From Acidovorax sp. CCYZU-2555 (GTDB lineage: Bacteria > Pseudomonadota > Gammaproteobacteria > Burkholderiales > Burkholderiaceae_C), in NCBI RefSeq assembly GCF_018413525.1, contig NZ_JAHCDD010000023.1, positions 1 to 64,000 of the forward strand: a DNA stretch of 64,000 bases. The letters run 5' to 3'. Position 1 is the stretch's first letter; each line of letters starts with the position of its first letter. Below, in pieces: positions 40,001 to 49,000 of the stretch. A program made the position numbers and the translations under genes. The notes under the pieces were generated by a model. That model saw nothing but the letters and a program-made list of their open reading frames with translations, was not told the DNA's origin and made no database searches.

Positions 40001-43000
40001 TAGGCAACGGTCACGGCCGCGCCGCTCGCCACCGGCGCGGCCAGCGTCAGCGTGGCGGTATTGCCGGCGATGGCCACGGCCGCCACCGCCACGGGCGCGC
40101 CATTCACCGTGACCGTGAAGTCGCCCCGCACCGGGAGATTGCCCGCGTCCAGCGCTTCGTTGTAGGTCAGCACCAGCGCCATACCGTCGGCCGTGGTGGC
40201 CGCGGAGAGGAACACCGGCGCGGCGATATCAGGCACCTGGTTGGTCACGCTCAGCGCCAAGAGGCTTTGCGCATCGTTGCCGGTGAGGTCCTGGATCGCC
40301 TTGCCGTCGTTGCCCGCCGTGGGATCGGTGTAGTCGAGCGTGACCACGGCGCCCTGCACTACCGCGTTCTCCAGCCCCAGGGTCACGGTGGCGCCGCTGA
40401 CCTGCAAGGTGGTGACCGTCACCGCCACGCCGTTGACGCGGACCACAAAGTTGTCGATGTCCGGTCCATTGGCGGAATCGAGCTGATCGTCATAGGTCAG
40501 CAGCACCGCCGTGCCATCGGTCGTGGTCGCGGCCGACAGCAGCGTGGGAGCGATGTTGTCGGGCACCAGATTGTTCACGCCCTCGGCCACCAGATTGGCC
40601 GCATCGTTGCCCGCCACGTCCTGGAGCCCGCCAGCGCTGTAGTTCACGCGCACGGTCTGTCCATGCGCGACCGGCGTGGCCAGCGTCAGCACCACCTGGC
40701 TGCCGGCAATCGCCACGCCGCTGACCGCCACGGGTTCGCCATTCACCCGGATCACGAAGCTGGCGCCACTAGGCACATTGGCGGCATCGAGCGCTTCGTC
40801 ATAGGTCAGCACCAGCGAGCCGCCATCCGCGCTGGTCGCGGCCGCGACGAATGTCGGCGCCTGGGTGTCGGGAACGAGGTTGCTCACGCCCGTGGTCGCG
40901 AGGCTGGCCGCATCGTTGCCCGCGGCGTCCTGGATGGCATTGGCATCATTGCCGCCCGTGGGATCGCCATAGGCCACGCTGACCGCAGCGCCATGCGCCA
41001 CGGGGGTCGGCAGCGCCAGCACCACCGTGTTGCCGGAAACCGCGACCGAGGCCACGGTCACCGCCCCGCCGTTGACCAGCACCGTGAAGGCGCCAGCGGT
41101 CGGCGCATTCGCGCCGTCGAGCGCTTCGCTGTAGGTCAGCACAACACTAGCGCCATCGGTGCTGGTCGCGGCCGAGACAAAGGTCGGCGCCGTGGCGTCC
41201 AGCACCTGGTTGCTCACATGGATGGGCAGCAGCGTCGCGGCATCTATGCCCGCGAGATTCTGGATCGCCGCCGTATCGTTGCCGCTGGTGGGATCGTTAT
41301 AGGCGACGGTCACGGTCGTGCCATTGGCAACCGCGGTCGCAAGCTCCAGGCGCACAACGCCGCCGTTGACCGTAACCGATTCCACGCTCACGGTCGAACC
41401 GTTGACAGTGACCACAAAGCTGTCCGCCGTCGGCAGCATGACTGCATCGAGGTCTTCGTCGTAGGTCAGCAGCAGCGCAAGGCCATCCGACGTGGTCACG
41501 GCCGAAACGAATGTCGGCGCCGTGGCATCGGGAACGAGGTTGTTGACGCTGGTGGCGGGCAGGCTCGCCGCATCGTTGCCGGCCGCATCCTGGATGGCGC
41601 TCGCGTCATTGCTTGCAGTGGGATCGGCATAGGCGACCGTCACCGCCACCCCATGTGCCACGGGCGTGGCCAGCGCCAGCACCACGGTGCTGCCGACGAT
41701 GGTCACGTTGCTGACGCCTACAGGCAAGCCATCCGCCAGCACCGTGAAGCTGCCCTGCAGCGGGCCGTTGGTCACGTCCAGCGCTTCGTTGTAGGTCAGC
41801 ACCAGGGTCGTGCCGTCGGCGCTGGTCGCCGCCGACACAAAAACCGGCGCCGTGCCATCGGGCACCAGATTGCTCACATTGGTGGCCAGCAGCTCGGCCG
41901 CGTCATTGCCCGCCGCGTCCTGCACCGCGTTGCCCTCATTGCCCGGCGTGGCACCGGCATAGGCCACGGTCACGGCAGCGCCTGCGGTCGCTGGCGTCTG
42001 CAGCGTCAGTACCACGGTGCTGCCCACCACAGTGACGCCGGTCACCTGCACCGCCACGTTGTTGACCTTCACGGTGAAGTCCGCGGCCACCGGCGCATTG
42101 CCGGCGTCCAGCGCTTCGCTGTAAGTCAGCACCAGCCGCGTGCCGTCGGCGCTGGTCGCCGCCGTGACAAACGTCGGCGGCGTGACATCGGCGACGAGAT
42201 TGCTCACGTGCGTGGAAAGGTCCAGCGCATCGTTGCCCGCCGCATCCTGAATGGCGCTGTCGTCGTCGTCGCCGGTAGGGTCGGCGTAGACCACGGTCAC
42301 GGCCGCGCCATGCACGACCGCACTGGCCAGCGTCAACACCACGGTGTGGCCCGTGACCACCACGCCATTGACCGCGACCTGCACACCGTTCACATTGACC
42401 GTGAAGCTGGCCGCGCCGGGCGGGTTGGCGCCATCCAGGGTCTCGTCATAAGTCAACACCAGTTGGCTGCCATCGGCGCTCGTCGCGGCCGAGACGAATA
42501 CCGGAGCGAGGTTGTCCGGGACCAGATTGCCCACCGGAGCGGCCGTGAGGCTCGCGGCATCGTTGCCGCTGGCGTCCTGGATCGCGGCCGCGTCATTGCC
42601 TGTCGTCGGATCGTTGTAGCCCACGGTCACGGGCAGGCCGTGCGCCACCGGCGTGGCCAGTGCGAGCAGCACGCGGCTGTCGGTCACCGTCACGCCCGTG
42701 ACCACCACCGGCGCGCCGTTCACATTGACCACAAAGCTGCCGGCCAGCGGTGGATGGCCTGCATCGAGTGCTTCGCTGTAAGTCAGCACCAGCGTCGTGC
42801 CATCCGCGCTGGTCACGGCCGAGACGAAGGTCGGCGGCGTGCCATCGGGCACCAGATTGCTCACATTGGTGACCGGCAGACTCGCCGCGTCGTTGCCCGC
42901 CGCATCCTGAATGGCGCTGGGGTCGTCGCCCGGCAAGGGGTCGTCGTAGGCCACGGTCACCGCCGCGCCGCTGGGGACCGGCGTCTGCAGCGTCAGCACC

Positions 43001-46000
43001 ATCGTGCTGCCCTGCACCGCCGCCACGTTGACCGTCACAACCGCACCGTTCACTTTGACCACAAAGCTGTTGGCCAGCGGTGGATGGTCGGCATCGAGGA
43101 CTTCGCTGTAGGTCAACACCAGCGTGGCGCCGTCGGCGCTGGTCACGGCCGACACAAACGCCGGGGCCGTGAGATCGGGCACGGCATTGCTCACATTGGT
43201 CGTCAGGGTCGGCGCGTCATTGCCCGCAGCATCCTGGATCGCATTGAGGTCGTCGCCACCGGACGGATCGGCATAGGCGACGGTGACCACGGCGCCATTC
43301 GTCACCGCAGTCGCCAGCGCCAGCACCACGCTGCGGCCGTTCACGGTCACATCATCGACCACCACGGCGACACCATTGACCCGGACCACGAAGCTGGTCG
43401 GCGGCGGCCCGTTGGCGCCCAGCGCTTCGTCATAGGTCAGCACCAGCGCCGTGCCATCGGCGCTGGTCACGGCCGACACCAGGGCCGGCGGCGTGACATC
43501 GGGCACCAGATTGCTCACATTGGTGGCCGGCAGCGTTGCGGCATCATTGCCCGCGGCGTCCTGGATGGCCGAAGTGTCGTTGCCCGCCGAGGGATCCAGA
43601 TAGCCCACGCTCACCGCAGCGCCATTCGCCACCGGCGTCTGCAGCGCCAGCACCACGGTCTTGCCCACGATGGACACGCCGGTCACCACCGCGGCAGCGC
43701 CATTGACATTGACCGCGAAGCTGTCCGCTGTCGGTCGATTCGCCGCATCGAGCGCTTCGCTGTACGTCAGCACCAGGCTCGCGCCATCGACGCTGGTCGC
43801 GGCCGAGACGAACACCGGCGCCGTGAGGTCGGGCACGAGATTGCTCACATTGGTCGTGGGCAGATCGGCCGCATCATTGCCGGCCGCATCCTGGATGGCA
43901 TTGGCGTCATTGCCCGACGCGGGATCGGGATCGGCATAGGCCACGGTCACGGCCGCGCCGGTCGCGACCGGGCTGAGCAGCGTCAGCACCACGGTGGCGC
44001 CGACGACGGCCACGGACGAAATGGGTACGGCCGTGCCGTTCACATTGACCGTGAAGCGTGCGCCATCAGGTGGGTTCGCGGCGTCGAGTGCCTCGCTGTA
44101 GGTCAGCACCAGCGTCGCCCCGTCGGCGCTGGTCACGGCGGACACAAACGTCGGCGCCGTGCCATCGGGCACCAGATTGCTCACGCCCGTGGCCGGCAGC
44201 GTCGCGGCATCATTGCCGCTCGCGTCCTGAATGGCGTTGTCATCGTTGCCGGTCGACGGATCGCTGTAGGCCACCGTCACCGCCGCGCCATGGGCCAGCG
44301 GCGTGGCCAGCGTCAGCACGACGCTGCTGCCGACGACGGCCACAGCGCTCACCGTGACCGGCGCGCCATTCACATTGACCACAAAACTGCTCAGTGGCGG
44401 CGCATGGTCCGCGTCCAGCAGTTCGTTGTAGCTCAGCACCAGTGTCGTGCCGTCGACGCTGCTGGCTGCCGACACAAACACCGGCGCCGTGCCATCGGGC
44501 ACCAGATTGCCCACGCTGGTCGTATCCAGACTCACCGCATCGTTGCCGGCTGCGTCCTGAATGGCCTTGCCGTCGTTTTGCACCGTGGGGTCGGCATAGG
44601 CGACAGTCACCGCCGCGCCGTTGGCCACGGGCGTGACCAGCGTCAGCACGACGCTGCTGCCGACCACGCTCACACCGCCCACCGTGACGGGAGCGCCATT
44701 CACATTGACCACAAAACTGCCCACCGGCGGCGCATTGCCCGCGTCCAGCGCTTCGCTGTAGGTCAGCACCAGCGTCGCGCCATCGGCGCTGGTGACGGCC
44801 GACACAAAAGTCGGCGGCGTGCTGTCGGGCACCAGATTGCTCACATTGGTGACCGGCAGGCTCGCGGCATCGTTGCCGGCCGCATCCTGGATGCCACCGG
44901 GGTCGTTGCCCGTCGAGGGATCGGCATAGGCCAGCGTCACCGCCGCGCCATGCGCGACGGGAGCGGCGAGCGTCAGCACCACGCTCGCGCCCAGAACCAC
45001 CAGGCTGGTCACGCCCACCGGCGCGCCATTCACGTTGACCACAAAGCTGCCCACGTCCGGTGGATTGGCCGCGTCCAGCGCCTCGTTGTAGCTCAGGACC
45101 AGCGTCGTGCCGTCAGCCCCCGTCACGGCGGAGACAAACGCCGGCGCCGTGGTGTCGGCCACAACGTTGCTCACGTTGGTGACCGGCAGGCTCGCGGCGT
45201 CATTGCCGGTCGCGTCCTGGATCGCCGCCGCATCGTCGCCCGGCGTGGTGTCCGTGTAGGCCACGGTCACCGCTGCGCCATTGACCACTGGCGTGGCCAG
45301 CGTCAGCACCACGCTCGCGCCCACCACGCTCACCCCGGTCACTGCGACCGCGGCGCCGTTGACCTTGACCGCAAAGCTGGCGGCCAGCGGCGCATGGGCC
45401 GCGTCCAGCGCTTCATAGTAGGTCAGCACCAGGCGCGTGCCGTCGGCGCTGGTCGCGGCCGAGACAAAAGCCGGCGGCGTGCCATCGGCCACCTGATTGC
45501 CGACACTGGTTGCCGGCAGACTCAGCGCATCATTGCCGGCCGCGTCCTGAATCGCGCTGATGTCGTTGCCCGTCGATGCATCTTTGTACGCCACACTCAC
45601 CGCCGTCCCGTGGATGACCGGCGTGGCCAACGTCAGCACCACGCTGCTGCCCGCCACCGCCACGGCCGTGACCGGCACGGCAACGCCATTCACATTCACC
45701 ACAAAGCTGCCGGCGGCTGGCGGGTGGGCGGAGTCCAGCGCTTCGCTGTAGGTCAGCACCAGCGTGGTGCCGTCGGCGCTGGTCGCGGCCGAGACGAATG
45801 CCGGCGGCGTGATGTCTGGCACCAGATTGGCCACGGCCGTGGCCGGCAAGCTGGCCGCATCGTTGCCGGCCGCATCCTGGATCGCATTCGCATCGTTGCC
45901 CAGGGTCGCATCGGCATAGGCGACGGTGACGGCCGCGCCATTGGGCACGGCGCTGGCCAGCGTCAGCGCCACGCTGCTGCCCGAGACCACCACCGCGGTC

Positions 46001-49000
46001 ACGGTCACGGCCGTGCCGTTGACATTGACCACAAAGCTTCCGGGCGGGGGCACGTTCGCCGCGTCCAGTGCTTCGTCGTAGGTCAGCACCAGCGTGGCGC
46101 CGTCGGCACTGGTCGCGGCGGTCACGAACGCGGGCGGCGTGCTGTCGGGCACCAGATTGCTCACCGCGGTCGTGGGCAGGCTCGCCGCGTCATTGCCGCT
46201 GGTGTCCTGAATCGCATTCGCGTCGTTGGCCGGTGAAGGGTCGGCATAGGCCACGCTCACGGGCGCGCCGTGCGGCACGGGCGTGGCCAGCGACAGCACC
46301 ACGTTGTTGCCCACCACGGCAACGCCGGTGACACCGACCGGTACGCCGTTCACATTGACCACAAAGCTGCCGACGGCGGGCGGATTTGCCGAATCGAGGC
46401 CTTCGCTGTAGGCCAGCACCAGCGCCGCCCCATCGGCCGTGGTCGCGGCCGACACCAATGCGGGCACGCCGGTGTCGGGCACGGTGTTGTTCACGCCGGT
46501 AGGCGCCAGGCTCGCGGCATCGTTGCCGGCTGCGTCCTGAATGGCGCTGGGATCATTGCCGGGCAAGGGGTCGTTGTAGGCCACGCTCACCGCGGCGCCG
46601 TGCGTGACCGGCACCGCGAGCGTCAACACCACATTGCTGCCGACCACGGCCACGCCGCTGACGGTCACGGCCACGCCACCGACAGTCACCACGAAACTGG
46701 CCGCTGCCGGTGGATTGGCCGCATCCAGCGCTTCGTTGTAGCCCAACACCAGCGTCGCGCCATCGGAGCTGGTCACGGCCGAGACAAAAGTCGGCGCATC
46801 GGTATCGGCGACGAGATTGTTCACCGCGGTCGGCAGCAAGGAGGCCGCGTCATTGCCGTCGGTATCCTGGATCGCGCTGGTGTCATTGCCGGGCGTCGGG
46901 TCGTCGTAGGCCACGGTCACGACCGCGCCACGCAGCACGGGCGCCGCCAGCGTCAATACCACCATGCGGTCGTCCACTCTCACGCCGCTGACCCCCACCG
47001 TCACGCCATCGACGCTCACCGCGAAGCGGCCCACGTCCGGCAGCGCGGCGGCGTCAAGGGTTTCGTCATAGGTCAGCAACAGCGTGCCGCCATCGGCGCT
47101 GGTCGCGGCGGAAACAAACGTCGGCGTGATGTTATCGGCCACCAGATTGCTCACCGGCGTCGGCGCCAGGCTGGCCGCATCGTTGCCGGCACCATCCTGT
47201 ATCGCGCCATCATTGCCCTGGTCCTCATAGGCCACGGTCACGGCCGCGCCGCGCGGCACGGGCGTGGCCAGCGTCAGCACCACCGTGCTGCCCACAACGT
47301 TCAAGCCCGTGACCGCAACGCCTGCGCCATTGACGGTGACGGCAAAGCGCGCCATCGCGGGCAGATTGCCCGCGGCAAGCGCTTCGTCATAGGTCAGCAC
47401 CAGCGAGCCGCCATCGCTGCTCGTTGCGGCCGAAACGAATGCCGGCGGCCGGCCGTCGGGGACGAGATTGCTGACATTGGCCGCCAGCAGGGTGGCTGCG
47501 TCATTGCCGAGCGCATCCTGGATGGCGCTGGCATCGTTGCCGCCCGACGGATCGCTGTAGTCGAACGTCACCGCCGCGCCGCTCGTGACCGGACTGGCCA
47601 GCGCCAGCACCACGGTCGCACCGGCGATGCCGACGCCGGTCACGGTCACAACAACGCCGTTCACGCGCACCACGAAGCTGCCCATGCCCGGCGGGTGCAG
47701 CGGATCCAGCGCTTCGCTGTAGGTCAGCACCAGCGTATTGCCGTCGGCGCTGGTGGTCGCCGAGACAAACGCCGGCGGCGTCACATCGGGCACCAGATTG
47801 CTGACACTTGTGGCCGGCAGGCTCGCCGCGTCATTGCCGGCCGCGTCCTGAATGGCATTCGCATCGTTGCCCGGCGTCGCATCGCTGTAGGCGACCGTCA
47901 CCGCCGCGCCCTGAGGCACGGGCGTGGCCAGCGTCAGCCGCACGGTGCTGCCGACAATCGCCACGCCGGACACGACAACGGTGGCGCCATTGACCTGAAC
48001 CACAAAGCTGCCCGGAGCCGGCAGATTCGCGCCATCGAGCGCTTCGTTGTAGGTCAGCACCAGCGTGGCGCCGTCGGCGCTGGTCACGGCCGACACGAAT
48101 GCTGGCGCCGTGGCATCGACCGCCAGGTTGGTCACGCCCGTGGCCGCAAGACTGGCGGCGTCATTGCCGGCCGCGTCCTGGATGGCATTCACATCGTTGC
48201 CCGGCGTCGCATCGCTGTAGGCGACCGTGACCACCGCGCCCACCGGCACCGCACTGGCCAGCGTCAACACCACGCTGCTGCCCGTGACCGAAACGCCCGT
48301 CACGAGCACCCGCACGCCATTGGAATTGACCACAAAGCTGCCCACGGCCGGGGGATGGCCCGCATCGAGCGGCTTGTCGTAGGTCAGCACCAGTGTCGCG
48401 CCGTCGGTGCTGGTGGCGGCCGAGACAAAGGTCGGCGTGAGGCCATCGGAAACCAGATTGCTGACGCTGGTGGGCGCGAGGCTGGCCGCATCGTTGCCGG
48501 CCGCATCCTGAATCGCACGACCATCGTTGCCCGCCGTGGGATCGTCGTAGGCAACGCTCACCGCCGCGCCGCTGACCACGGCCGCGGCCAGCGTCAGCAC
48601 CACCGAGCTGCCGCTGACGCTCACGCCCGTCACCGCCACGGGAACGCCATTCACAGTGACGACAAAACTGCCCGCCAACGGCGGGTTGGCGGCATCGAGC
48701 GCTTCGCCATAGGTCAGCACCAATGCGCTGCCATCGGCGCTGGTCGCGGCCGACACGAATACGGGCGGCGTGGTGTCGGGCGGTGCCGCGTTGCTCACAT
48801 TCGTGGCCGGCAGGCTGACAGCGTCATTGCCGGCCGCGTCCTGAATCGCATTGGCGTCATTGCCGGTCGAGGTATCGTTGTAGGCCACCGTCACGACCGC
48901 ACCCTGGGCCACCGGCGCAGCCAGCGTCAGCACCACCGTGCTGCCCACCACATTCACACCGCTGACCGCCACCGCGACGCCATTGACCGTGACCACGAAG

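Noticed and set aside
33112-46236. A plus-strand open frame of 4374 codons across the adhesin gene
   Set aside because: It is antisense to the SWM repeat array. Its protein is a repetitive His, Arg and Gly-rich sequence with no domain, arising from the repeated codon bias of the real gene.
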